Shown here: positions 26,750-35,100 of the stretch, piece after piece
Numbering within the stretch: the stretch's first letter is position 1
Layout of the letters: the number at the start of each line of letters is the position of its first letter
Assembly: GCA_025359865.1 (NCBI GenBank)
Contig: JANYDH010000179.1
Span: forward strand, 1-36,007
Origin: Actinomycetes bacterium
GTDB taxonomy: Bacteria > Actinomycetota > Acidimicrobiia > Acidimicrobiales > Ilumatobacteraceae
Reading direction: 5' to 3'
DNA length: 36,007 nt
The notes under the pieces: generated by a model
The model's input: the letters and a program-made list of their open reading frames with translations, nothing else
The model's database searches: none
Told to the model about the DNA's origin: nothing
Made by a program: the position numbers and the translations under genes

Positions 26750-28123
26750 CTACATGACAATCGGCACGGCTGGGCCAACTCCACCGCCTGATGAGGTGGT
26801 GGTCCCGCCGGTGTCGACCAGATTGGTAACTGCCGCCGACTTGACCGCATCGCACGAGTCAAGGCCGTAGACGGCGTTCTCCGAGTCGAACGGTTTGGCA
26901 TCGATCGGTTCGGCTGCGCTGCCGCCGCTCTCGTCGCTTCCGACGCTTCCGACGCTTCCTGGAAACGTGGTGTCTTGCGGAAAGTCCACACCGCCGGGTG
27001 CGGCCGACAGCCCCTTGACAAGGGCGTCAACTACCGCATAGGTGGTGTCGAGGTCGGGCTCGGGATCACTCCCAGGCTTCGTCCGCGTGAAGCTGACCCC
27101 GAACGGTGGATCGTTTCCGAGCACGTAGACCGTGACGAGCGTGTCGAACACGGTGGCGAACGCCGGGGCGGGATAGCGGTCGTCGAGGTTTTCGATCTTT
27201 CCGCCGAACAGACCGATGCTCGTACGGATGTCGCGGGCGGCCGCTTCGGTGTCGCCATCGGCGAAGGCGACGGCGGCGATGCTCAACAGCGACTGGTCGC
27301 CGGTGTACCAGCCACAGCTGAGTTGCTTCGACACGTCGCCGTCGAAGGTTCCTCCGCCAAAACCGTTGGCGAAGTCGATGCCGTCAAGGGCCGCGATAGA
27401 CGTGAGACTCACCGTCAAGGCCATGTTGCACGGATCGAACGGGAGGCGCAGGTTGGCAAGCGGGTCGGTACCAGCCTCAACGGGGCCCGAGGTACCGGAG
27501 TCCGAGGTGCCGGAGTCCGAGTTGCCGGAGTTGTTATCGGCCTCGAGGTCGATGCCACAGGTGTCGAGGAACCACGCGTTGAAGCGCTTGAAGGATTCCC
27601 CGGTGTCTCCATTGCCGAGGGCATCGAATGCCGTCTTGCCTGCCTCGCTCGCCATGGTCGCCGGGAGGTCGTAGTCATGTGCAGCGAGCGCTGCGGCGAG
27701 GCCGCGGAATCCATCCACGATCGCGATGAAGTCAGCGGAGATTTCCGCGGGCATGGTTGGGGTCCAGGACTCGAGGCTGGCGATGAACGTGCCCATCGCG
27801 GCCTTGCGGTCCGACACCTCGACGCCCGGATCCATGATGCCGCCTAGCGCGTTGTCGATCCCACTGATGAGCGACGCAAGCCCGCACGGGTCACCGACGG
27901 TGGGGCCGCCACCCGGTGCGACCGTGGCGCTCTCGGTGATAACAGTGGAGCCGGTGTCAGCTACAACGCTGACTCCCGCAGCAGATGTCACCGGCGGCAC
28001 CGGGGCGTAGTTGGTTGGGTTCGTCCTTGCGGCGTCGCTTCCACATCCGGCAAGCAGCGCCGTGGTCAAAAGCAGCGTGGTCAACCGCACCGGCATCACC
28101 AGGGCCGAACGAGTCACGGTCAT
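26750..28123 (-). CDS. Large lipoprotein of unknown function
   Basis: 457 aa. Signal peptide with a canonical lipobox LLAGC (Cys27), then a Thr/Val/Pro-rich linker to about residue 75. No domain is recognised. The mature part has two blocks, GDPCGLASLISGIDNALGGIMDP... (helical, Ala-rich) and FDPCNMALTVSLTSIAALDGIDFANGF...SCGWYTGDQSLLSIAAVAFADGDTEAAARDIRTSI, each with spaced Cys, separated by a Gly/Ser/Asp/Asn linker (SGNSDSGTSDSGTSG). The second block resembles sensor-like lipoprotein domains of actinobacteria (DUF3558-like in general pattern), but I do not assert membership. The C-terminal tail is Gly/Ser/Thr-rich. A strong ribosome site AGGAGGT lies 7 nt before the ATG. The M1 aminopeptidase follows 73 bp downstream and is likely co-transcribed. 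Confidence 0.75.
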   Translation of the reverse strand: MTVTRSALVMPVRLTTLLLTTALLAGCGSDAARTNPTNYAPVPPVTSAAGVSVVADTGSTVITESATVAPGGGPTVGDPCGLASLISGIDNALGGIMDPGVEVSDRKAAMGTFIASLESWTPTMPAEISADFIAIVDGFRGLAAALAAHDYDLPATMASEAGKTAFDALGNGDTGESFKRFNAWFLDTCGIDLEADNNSGNSDSGTSDSGTSGPVEAGTDPLANLRLPFDPCNMALTVSLTSIAALDGIDFANGFGGGTFDGDVSKQLSCGWYTGDQSLLSIAAVAFADGDTEAAARDIRTSIGLFGGKIENLDDRYPAPAFATVFDTLVTVYVLGNDPPFGVSFTRTKPGSDPEPDLDTTYAVVDALVKGLSAAPGGVDFPQDTTFPGSVGSVGSDESGGSAAEPIDAKPFDSENAVYGLDSCDAVKSAAVTNLVDTGGTTTSSGGGVGPAVPIVM

Positions 28124-28128
28124 GTCAT

Positions 28129-28437
28129 GGACCTCCTGTGTTCAAGATTCGGTCTACCAGGCTTACGTTACCTCACCGATATCGCTCGCAGAGTAGTCAT
28201 TGCGGCGGCACCGCTGGATCAGACATGTTGCGTGCGCTGTGTTGCGTCGGGCGTCACCCGCCGTGAAGAAGTACGGCGGCCGACCTGGCCCGGGCCAATA
28301 ATAGTGAAGTTGATGTCATCGGTTCGGTCTGCGGGAATCGCAGCGAGTTCTGTGAGATTCGGTGCAGGCTGAACTGCCGGAACCTCACAAACGGCAAGTG
28401 CTGGCGACCGCCCGACCGACCCGCCTAGAATAAAAGC
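28129..28437. other. Divergent intergenic region
   Basis: About 310 bp between two divergent lipoprotein genes. It holds the AGGAGGT ribosome site of the leftward gene (28131-28137, read on the minus strand) and the rightward promoter at its right edge. Lower GC than its surroundings. A minus-strand frame (28461-28219) is open but has poor codon bias and would overlap the rightward start, so I do not call it. Confidence 0.6.
28426..28431 (+). promoter_or_regulatory. -10 element for leaderless start at 28438
   Basis: TAGAAT, 6 nt before the GTG at 28438, is the best -10 match in the window. The spacer AAAAGC leaves no room for a ribosome site, so the message should start at the GTG. Confidence 0.6.
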
Positions 28438-29490
28438 GTGAAGAGCACTCGTTTCGCTCATCGGCTGGTCTGCCTTGCGGCGGTGGCACTGATCGTCGAC
28501 GGGTGCTCCAGCAACGCTGCTGAGCCGGTCGACCATTCAACTGGATTCGAGACCATTGCGCCCACGACCGCTGTAACCACGACCGCTGTAACCACGACCA
28601 CCATTGACATCACCGTGCCGCCGACGTCAATGGTCGCGGCAAGCACGTCGGTGGCGCTGCCAGTTCCATCCGCCGATGCACTAGCCGACTGGCCGATCCC
28701 ACCCACCGAGGTACCCGACCTTGCCGAGGTGCCGATGCTCCTACCTACGGTGGCGGTGCCTGGCGCCACGTCGGCAACCCGAATCGAAGGCGCCGACGAC
28801 GTCCCATCCTTTGACAGCTACTCCCAGTTCTGGTTCGGCGAGGGACCCGGGGCCGCAGTGATGAACGTCGAGACCAACATCGATCAAACACCAACCGTGA
28901 ATGGTGAGGGCATCTCGTTGCCTCCGTGGGATCGTGCGCTCTTCGTGTCGATGACTGACGGCTACACGAACTTGTGGCTCGAAGACTCGTCTGGTTCGGT
29001 CAACATTTGGGCCCACGGTCTGAGCCGTGATGACGTCACCAAGGTCGCGTCATCGCTTGCGCGGCGCACCGATGGCCAACCCGGCTGGGATGTCGGCCAA
29101 CTCCCCACGGGGTTGACACCGACCCACGAGGGCTGGAGCCTCGGTGCCGCGTCGCGTTCGGTCGGCTGGGCGGGTGACGACGGAATCATTGCCGAGTTGT
29201 GGATCGCGCACGGTGTGCCCTCGGTATTCACCAGTCCCTGGTTCGAGGGCTCGACGCCGCGCCTGTTTGACATCAACGGCAGCACGGCGGTTGTCCTCGA
29301 ACTCGACGGACGCACAGCGGTTGTGTGGTCACCGGAGCCCGACGTAACGGTACGGTTCGGCTTGTACGGCACGCTCGACGATGCTGTCGAGATCGCCCGA
29401 AGCATCCGCAAGGTCGACGACGCCGTCTGGAAACAGGACACCACCCCTGACACCTCAGGCGTCGATGGCTGCAACAGCATGTTCTGCTGA
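28438..29490 (+). CDS. Lipoprotein of unknown function
   Basis: 350 aa. Signal peptide RLVCLAAVALIVDGC with Cys23 at the lipobox (VDGC; Asp at -2 is unusual), then a Thr-rich linker TTAVTTTAVTTTTIDITVPPTS to about residue 65. The rest is beta-rich with many Trp: FWFGEGPGAAVMNVET, TDGYTNLWLEDSSGSVNIWAHGLSRDDVTKVASSL and GSTAVVLELDGRTAVVWSPEPDVTVRFGLYGTLDDAVEIARSI. The motif of a helix after strands (DDVTKVASSL; DDAVEIARSI) appears twice, suggesting a two-repeat fold like other small sensory lipoproteins. No family recognised. It has its own leaderless-type promoter and is followed by a 230-bp gap containing a pseudogene relic. Confidence 0.75.
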   Translation: MKSTRFAHRLVCLAAVALIVDGCSSNAAEPVDHSTGFETIAPTTAVTTTAVTTTTIDITVPPTSMVAASTSVALPVPSADALADWPIPPTEVPDLAEVPMLLPTVAVPGATSATRIEGADDVPSFDSYSQFWFGEGPGAAVMNVETNIDQTPTVNGEGISLPPWDRALFVSMTDGYTNLWLEDSSGSVNIWAHGLSRDDVTKVASSLARRTDGQPGWDVGQLPTGLTPTHEGWSLGAASRSVGWAGDDGIIAELWIAHGVPSVFTSPWFEGSTPRLFDINGSTAVVLELDGRTAVVWSPEPDVTVRFGLYGTLDDAVEIARSIRKVDDAVWKQDTTPDTSGVDGCNSMFC

Positions 29491-29576
29491 CTCCGACACC
29501 ACTCGCGACCGATGCGGGCCGAGCGGATTTCCGCTTTGGGATTTCTGGCCCGCCGCCGCGTGACAGAATGCGCACG

Positions 29577-29698
29577 ATGCCGATCGAACGTCACCACTCG
29601 TGGGCTGAACCCTACAAGATCAAGGTGGCGATGTGCTCCCCGGCAACATGTACTTCACGCGCATTCGACTGCATCAGGAGTCGGCTGGCGGCCAACAG
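29577..29698 (+). pseudogene. Internally deleted tryptophanase / tyrosine phenol-lyase relic
   Basis: ATG at 29577 reads MPIERHHSWAEPYKIKV, like the N-terminus of PLP-dependent tryptophanase/tyrosine phenol-lyase (AEPFRIK in the Citrobacter enzyme). At about 29625 the reading frame shifts, and the +2 frame continues GDVLPGNMYFTRIRLHQESAGG, which matches the internal PGNMYFTTTRYHQE segment found about 100 residues further on in that family. So two short exon-like pieces of one gene are fused by a deletion of about 300 bp, and everything 3' is gone. The catalytic Lys region is missing. A -10-like CAGAAT lies 7 nt upstream of the ATG. The call rests on two short but specific motifs in the right order. 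Confidence 0.62.
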
Positions 29699-29720
29699 AC
29701 AGTGAGATCGGAGCAACCAG

Positions 29721-30407
29721 ATGACCAAGAATGAATCACTCAGCTCGCTCTTCGGTAAAGCGAAGCGGTGGGCGCAGCAGGAGTTGAAGAACGCCTCGAC
29801 TGTTACGGGCGAGCCTCGTGATCAACGCAATGCCGAAGAACGCAACGAACGGCTCGCCCAGCAAGTCGAAGATGACTCCGAACGGATGCGAAACGAGGCC
29901 ATGATCGCGGCGCTGACCCCGCAATCGGTCAAGGATTACCACGCGTACTCCGCAGCCAACAAGGCCGAACGCGAGGTCAACGACGCTGCCGATGCCCGCG
30001 CCGCACGGCACTCCCGTTCCGGTGCAAGCCGGGTGGAGCTGAGCGGGTGTTTCAGCGGAGTGGCCGAAGGGCTTGCGGTCGAAACCACGGCCGCAGAAGA
30101 GGGTAACGATCTGTACGTCAACGTCGAGTGCGTCGATGCGGTGCCGATGAACGGCTGCACACTTCGCGGATTCTGCTTCCTTATTCCTGGCTTCCACGGC
30201 GACGGTAGCTACCCATTATTCGACCACGATCAGTTCGACTCCACGCAGTACGAGTTGTATGTCGAAGACGAGTTCGATGGTTGGGCCTTTCACCCCTCAT
30301 ACGGTCCCGGTGTCATCATCGTCACCGGAGGAATCGCAGATGTCGATCTGGTGCTCGGCAGCAGCGGATCAGAGACAGCCCACCTCCACGCCACCGTCGT
30401 GCTCTAA
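29721..30407 (+). CDS. Hypothetical soluble protein with coiled-coil N-terminus
   Basis: 228 aa. Residues 1-95 are charged and helical (GKAKRWAQQELKNAS..., QRNAEERNERLAQQVEDDSERMRNEAMIAAL), likely a coiled coil. Residues 103-228 are beta-rich: VELSGCFSGVAEGLAVETTAAEEGNDLYVNVECVDAVPMNGCTLRGFCFLIPGFHG, with four Cys, and a tail GVIIVTGGIADVDLVLGSSGSETAHLHATVVL. No signal peptide. I do not recognise a family. The ATG follows GGAG at 8 nt, a fair ribosome site. It sits alone after the pseudogene relic; its stop is followed 7 nt later by the strong intergenic hairpin repeat, shared with the convergent lipoprotein gene. Confidence 0.7.
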   Translation: MTKNESLSSLFGKAKRWAQQELKNASTVTGEPRDQRNAEERNERLAQQVEDDSERMRNEAMIAALTPQSVKDYHAYSAANKAEREVNDAADARAARHSRSGASRVELSGCFSGVAEGLAVETTAAEEGNDLYVNVECVDAVPMNGCTLRGFCFLIPGFHGDGSYPLFDHDQFDSTQYELYVEDEFDGWAFHPSYGPGVIIVTGGIADVDLVLGSSGSETAHLHATVVL

Positions 30408-30413
30408 CACGGC

Positions 30414-30462
30414 CAGCTTTGGTCGTGAGATGTCGTTGGGCGACATCTCACAACCAAAGCTG
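30414..30462. terminator. Bidirectional hairpin repeat between convergent genes
   Basis: A 22-bp stem with one mismatch: left arm 30414-30435 (CAGCTTTGGTCGTGAGATGT..), loop TTGGG (30436-30440), right arm 30441-30462 (CGACATCTCACAACCAAAGC..). It lies between the stops of convergent genes (30407 and 30477). The left arm recurs exactly at 35980-36000 after another stop codon, so this is a dispersed repeat that probably serves as a transcription terminator. Confidence 0.8.
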
Positions 30463-30476
30463 AAAGCGAACAGTGG

Positions 30477-31052
30477 CTACTCGACGGCGGCGGCGACAAG
30501 AAACTGGGGTGACGTTGCCCCCGCATCACCGAACACGCCGAGGTCGAATCGCAGCGGATCGCAGGCCAGCACCGTCAGCTCTCCCCATGAGGCGCTGGTC
30601 TGTGTGTCGAGCGTCAGCGGCCGGTCGATGCTGGCCGACCCAGCGTACGAGGTGCCGGCGACTACACGGATGACGCCAGCCGTGGACGGGTCGCCCGTTG
30701 CAGTGCCCGATGAGAACACCACCACCCCGGAATCAGGTTCCACGGCCACGGTCAGTGCACCGTCGGCAACGAACACGTCGGACGCAGCATTGTCGGTGAC
30801 GACAAAATCGATCACGATGCGGTCGTCCAAGATGTGCATCGTCGGCACTACCGAGATCCGGCTGGGGTCGAGTGCGACCGGCACCGTCGAGTCGGCGGGC
30901 TGTGACGAAGCCGTCACATCGGACTGAGCCGCCCCATCGCTCCGCCCGCACCCGGACAGCGCTGCGCTCGATACACCTAGTGCGCCGATCGTCAGCATGA
31001 TCGACATCGACATGAGCACAGGTCTGCGGGAGGTCCAGATCATCATCGACAT
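30477..31052 (-). CDS. Small lipoprotein of unknown function
   Basis: 191 aa. Signal peptide SMSIMLTIGALGVSSAALSGC with a good lipobox (LSGC, Cys35), a Ser/Thr/Asp linker, then a beta-rich mature domain (about 60-191): ISVVPTMHILDDRIVIDFVVTDNAASDVFVADGALTVAVEPDSGVVVFSSGTATGDPS and SWGELTVLACDPLRFDLGVFG. This has an immunoglobulin-like or jelly-roll feel; family unknown. The frame is open up to 31136 but the ATG at 31052 starts just before the signal sequence; an ATG at 31013 is also possible. Divergent from the lipoprotein at 31155 with about 100 bp between, and convergent with the 228-aa gene across the hairpin repeat. Confidence 0.72.
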   Translation of the reverse strand: MSMMIWTSRRPVLMSMSIMLTIGALGVSSAALSGCGRSDGAAQSDVTASSQPADSTVPVALDPSRISVVPTMHILDDRIVIDFVVTDNAASDVFVADGALTVAVEPDSGVVVFSSGTATGDPSTAGVIRVVAGTSYAGSASIDRPLTLDTQTSASWGELTVLACDPLRFDLGVFGDAGATSPQFLVAAAVE

Positions 31053-31154
31053 GTGACGAATGCGGACCCGGGATAGTTCCTCATCGGCACCAACAATCAA
31101 AGGACATTGCACATGATTGCGTGGCGACTTTGCCACGGTGTGGGAACATTGCCC

Positions 31155-32198
31155 ATGCGTCGTTTCTTGATCGTGGCCACATCGTTCAGTCTGCTTGCCG
31201 TTGGCTGCAGCAGCGATCTACAACCGTACGGTCAGCCGGCAACCACCGCACCCGAACCCGCACCCATCGCAATCGACACCACCGGGCCCGCAACGTCGAC
31301 CACGTCCGCGTCAACCACGACCTCGACTAGCACCACCTCGACCGCAGCCGTCAGTCGTAGCCCGATCATCCCCGAGGTGCTGTGCGTCGGCCAAACCAAC
31401 GGTGGCACCAACCGTCTCTCTGCCGAAACCAGTGTCTACTTCGCCTATTCCAACGCAGGGTCCTCCGCAGCAGTGGTCGATGCCGGGCCGGACAATGAAC
31501 TGACCAACGGCTACCCGGGTGACGAACCACTCGTGCCCACCGTGTTCGCCCCGGGCCGCGTGTCGCCTGCGTTCAGTTCCTACGTGCAAGAAGACGGCAC
31601 CGTACCCAGCTGGACGTTGCGCGGCCCGGACGGGGCAATGCGCAGCACCAAGATCAGCAAGGACACGCCGGAGTGCACCGAGGCGTTGTTGACGCCGACC
31701 TTGACCGACCCGCGCAGGCTCGACCTTGCGTTCTCCTACCACCCGAGCCCCGAGTTCTCGTTTCCCGTGAAGAAGATCGACCTCACCATCACCGTCATCG
31801 GTGCCGGACAGAAGAGTCTGTGCGCCGAGGGACTCGAGCCCGAAGCGCCGGTGGTGTGGTTCGAGAACTCCGAGAGCGGAACGACACCCGGGGCCACGTT
31901 CAACCAGACCCTCACGGTGAAGGACGCCGTCAACGCAACGACCGGGGAGCCGTCCCTTGTTGCTAGTACCTCGGTAGCGGCACACCTCGTCGATATCTGC
32001 GGCGCTCAAGATTCGACATCAGAGTCGTGGCCCGACAGCGGCACCGTGGCACCCATCGAGGACGGCGTCCAGGTCTGCATTCGTTTGGTCGACAACAAGC
32101 TCTCCTTGGAACTACGCCCGGTTAACTCAGGCTGCGAAGACGTCCTCGCCCTCCCGGCAACTGGAGGCGTAAAGACTCGCTCTACCCTGGGGTTCTGA
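31155..32198 (+). CDS. Lipoprotein with C-terminal LPATG, coupled to cyclase-like gene
   Basis: 347 aa. Signal peptide MRRFLIVATSFSLLAVGC with lipobox AVGC (Cys18), then a linker rich in Thr, Pro, Ala and Ser to about residue 68. The mature part is beta-rich with conserved-looking Cys (about C77, C177, C220, C279, C305, C328) that could form disulfides: VLCVGQTNGGTNRLSAETSVYFAYSN, PSPEFSFPVKKIDLTITVIGAGQKSLCAEG. No family recognised. The end reads LPATGGVKTRSTLGF: an LPxTG sortase motif (333-337) without the hydrophobic anchor that should follow. An ATG at 31113 is an alternative start. The TGA overlaps the ATG of the giant cyclase-like gene (TGATG, 32196-32200), strong evidence for one operon and a linked job. 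Confidence 0.78.
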   Translation: MRRFLIVATSFSLLAVGCSSDLQPYGQPATTAPEPAPIAIDTTGPATSTTSASTTTSTSTTSTAAVSRSPIIPEVLCVGQTNGGTNRLSAETSVYFAYSNAGSSAAVVDAGPDNELTNGYPGDEPLVPTVFAPGRVSPAFSSYVQEDGTVPSWTLRGPDGAMRSTKISKDTPECTEALLTPTLTDPRRLDLAFSYHPSPEFSFPVKKIDLTITVIGAGQKSLCAEGLEPEAPVVWFENSESGTTPGATFNQTLTVKDAVNATTGEPSLVASTSVAAHLVDICGAQDSTSESWPDSGTVAPIEDGVQVCIRLVDNKLSLELRPVNSGCEDVLALPATGGVKTRSTLGF

Positions 32199-35100
32199 TG
32201 ACGTTGGACTACGCCAGCCGAGTCGCAACAGACTGGCTCGCCGCCGAGACTCCAGAGCCGTGGCGCGAGCTGGAAGGCACCGCGGTACTTGCCGACTTGA
32301 CCGGTTTCACGCGTTTGACCGAACGGCTCACGAGCCTCGGAGCAGAGGGTGCCGAGGTCTTGCACCGCGCCCTCACGTTGTGCTTTTCGACACTGCTCGG
32401 TGCGAGCATGACCCTCGGTGGCGACATCATCGGGTTTGCCGGCGATGCCGCCCTGGTGTGGTTCGATGGTGATGATCACGAGATCCGCGCGATCGAGTCG
32501 GCGTGCGCGATGTCCACCAGTCTGGGCAGGTTGCCAGCCGCGGTCACCGGCGGCAAGCGACTGCGAGCCAGCGTCGGCGTCCACACTGGGACGATGACGG
32601 CGATGCTGGTCGGTTCACCGCAGCGGGCACTGTTTCTCTGCGGACCAGAGATCTCGACCCTGGTCACGCTTGAAGCAGCCGCTGGGCCGGGCCAGGTCGT
32701 TGCTAGCGCATCGCTTGCAGACCGGCTGCCGCCATCATGGCGCGGCCCGGACATCGGACCGGGAGTGTTGGTCACGCGACGCGGTCGCCCACGGGCGGCT
32801 GCGGTCACACCATTCGCCACCCGAATCGTCCACGCGGATGATGCCGACCCAACCCACACCGAGCGAATGCTTTCGCTGCTCAGCCCTGCCGTGCGCGAGT
32901 TGATGACAACCGATATCCCCATGGGCGACCACCGTGCCGCAGCGATTGGTTTTGTAGCCGTACCGGGAATCGACACGATGCTCATGGCGGACGGGCCTGA
33001 TGCTGTTCACCGAGCGCTCGACCTCGTCGCGACCACCGTCGGGCGGATCGCCGGTGAACTGTCGGTGGCCTGGCTCGACACCGACGTTGGTGTCAACAGC
33101 GTCAAACTGATGCTCACCGCCGGATCGCCGCAGGCGGTCGACGACGACGAAGGCCGCCTGCTGCTTGCGCTGCGCCGGATCCTCGACGAATCCGATGTGG
33201 CTCTGCGGGCCGGTGCCCAGCGCGGGCGGGTGTTCTCGGGAGCGCTCGGGGTGTCCGGACGGCGCACGTTCACCGTGCTCGGCGACCCGGTCAACGTGGC
33301 GGCGAGGGCACTCGGGTTCGCCGCCGACCGGGAGTTGATCGCCGGTGACGGGCTGGGCGTGGCAGACCGGCCATCCGTAACCGCCGTGGGGCTTGGCGCA
33401 AAGACGTTGAAGAATCGTGTCCGACCCGTTGAGATGTGGCGGGTCACTGCTGTACACGCCCCAGCGGAGTTCGTCGGCGGTTCACGGTCTACGCCGATGA
33501 GCAGCGGCAGGGTTGCCGAACGTGAACGGATCGCTGCGGCGTGGAAGCGTACATTCGAAGGAGTCGGTGCCTCGCTGTCGATCGTCGGGGATCCCGGTAT
33601 GGGCGCGTCGGATCTCCTCGCAGAAGCGGCTGACCGAGCCGGACCAGCAGCCACCTTGGTGGTAGCCGACCCCTACCGGACGCAGATCCCCTACGGCACG
33701 GTCACAACGATCGTGCGCTCGTTGGCGCTGGCAGCGGGGGCTGGCGACGCCGACCAAGGCTGGCCGTGGCTCGCTTCGTTCGGAACGCAACCTGCAGCGA
33801 ACGACGACCACCCCGTCGACCACCCTGTCGACCACATCGCCGAGTGGCTCGACGATGGTCGTCGAGCACTTCAGCAACAACCCCGCGACGAAGAGGTCGA
33901 CCCGGCCACCACAGCCCGTCGCGCTCGTGCCGTGCTCGTCGCACTGATCGAGGCAGCCGCCCCCAACTCGTGGCTGCTCGCCATCGATGACCTCGATGCA
34001 GTCGATGATGCATCACGATTGGTGCTCAGTGAGCTTCGCGCGATGACACACCGGCACGAGTGGCTACTGCTCACGAGTAGCAGCCTCAGTGGTATCTCGC
34101 TCGCCGCGGATGCCGATCCATCCACGGTGATCACGCTCGACCCGTTCGAAGATGGGGAAGCGACGCAGTTCGTCATCGAGATCGAGCCCAGGTTGCGAGA
34201 CGACCAGGTCGCCCGAATTGTCGCTGCCGGCAAGGGCAACCCATTCGTGCTCTCCGAACTCGCGCGTCATCCCCAAGGAGGAGAGCTGCCCGATTCGCTT
34301 GACCGCCTCGGGGCGGCACGGGTCGACGCATTGCCGGTCGCGACACGACGATTGGTACGCGATGTTGCAACGTTCGGCACGACGATCTCGCTGGCAACCA
34401 TTGCCGACGTACTGGGTCGTGACGACCTGGCAGATCCCGATGCGTGGACCGATGCCGCCTCAGTGCTCCGACCAGCGGGACCTGGACTGATTGCGTTCCG
34501 GCACGACGCATACCGAATCGCTGCCCACACGTCGCTGCCGTTCCAGCGACGCCGCGAACTGCACGGGTTGATCGCCGACCACCTCGCAAGGCAGCCGGGT
34601 CACAGCCACGCGGTGCTTGCACGCCACTACGAGGAGGCTGGCCGAACACGTGAGGCGTTCCCGCTTGCGGTTAACGCTGGCCGAGCCGCGGCCTGCGCTG
34701 GCGCGCTCGTTGAGGCCAGCGATCTCATCGGCATGGCGGTTCGGCTGGCGCGTGACGTCGACCGCCCTGCACTCGGCAGCCTGCTGGTCGAACAAGGCCG
34801 GATCTTGACAATGCTGGGAGACTTTCCGGGCGCCGAGCGGGCGTTGAGCGCAGCGGGACGCGCACTCCGCGACCCGGTCGGCTACTCGGAGATGTGCAGT
34901 GAGCGGGCCAGTCTGGCGATTCGGCGCAGTCAGTACCGACAGGCACGGTCTTGGTCGCGCAAGGGACTCTCGGTCACCGATCCGCTCGCTTGCGATGCTG
35001 TCGAAATCCGGTGCAAGCTGTTACTCGACGATGCCGCCGCGCTGTACTTCACGGGACGATACGCGCAGAGCCTCCGCCTGGCGGCCCAGGCATTGTCCGC

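Noticed and set aside
28219-28461. Minus-strand 80-codon frame in the divergent region
   Set aside because: Weak third-position GC, no ribosome site, overlaps the start and promoter of the rightward lipoprotein gene.
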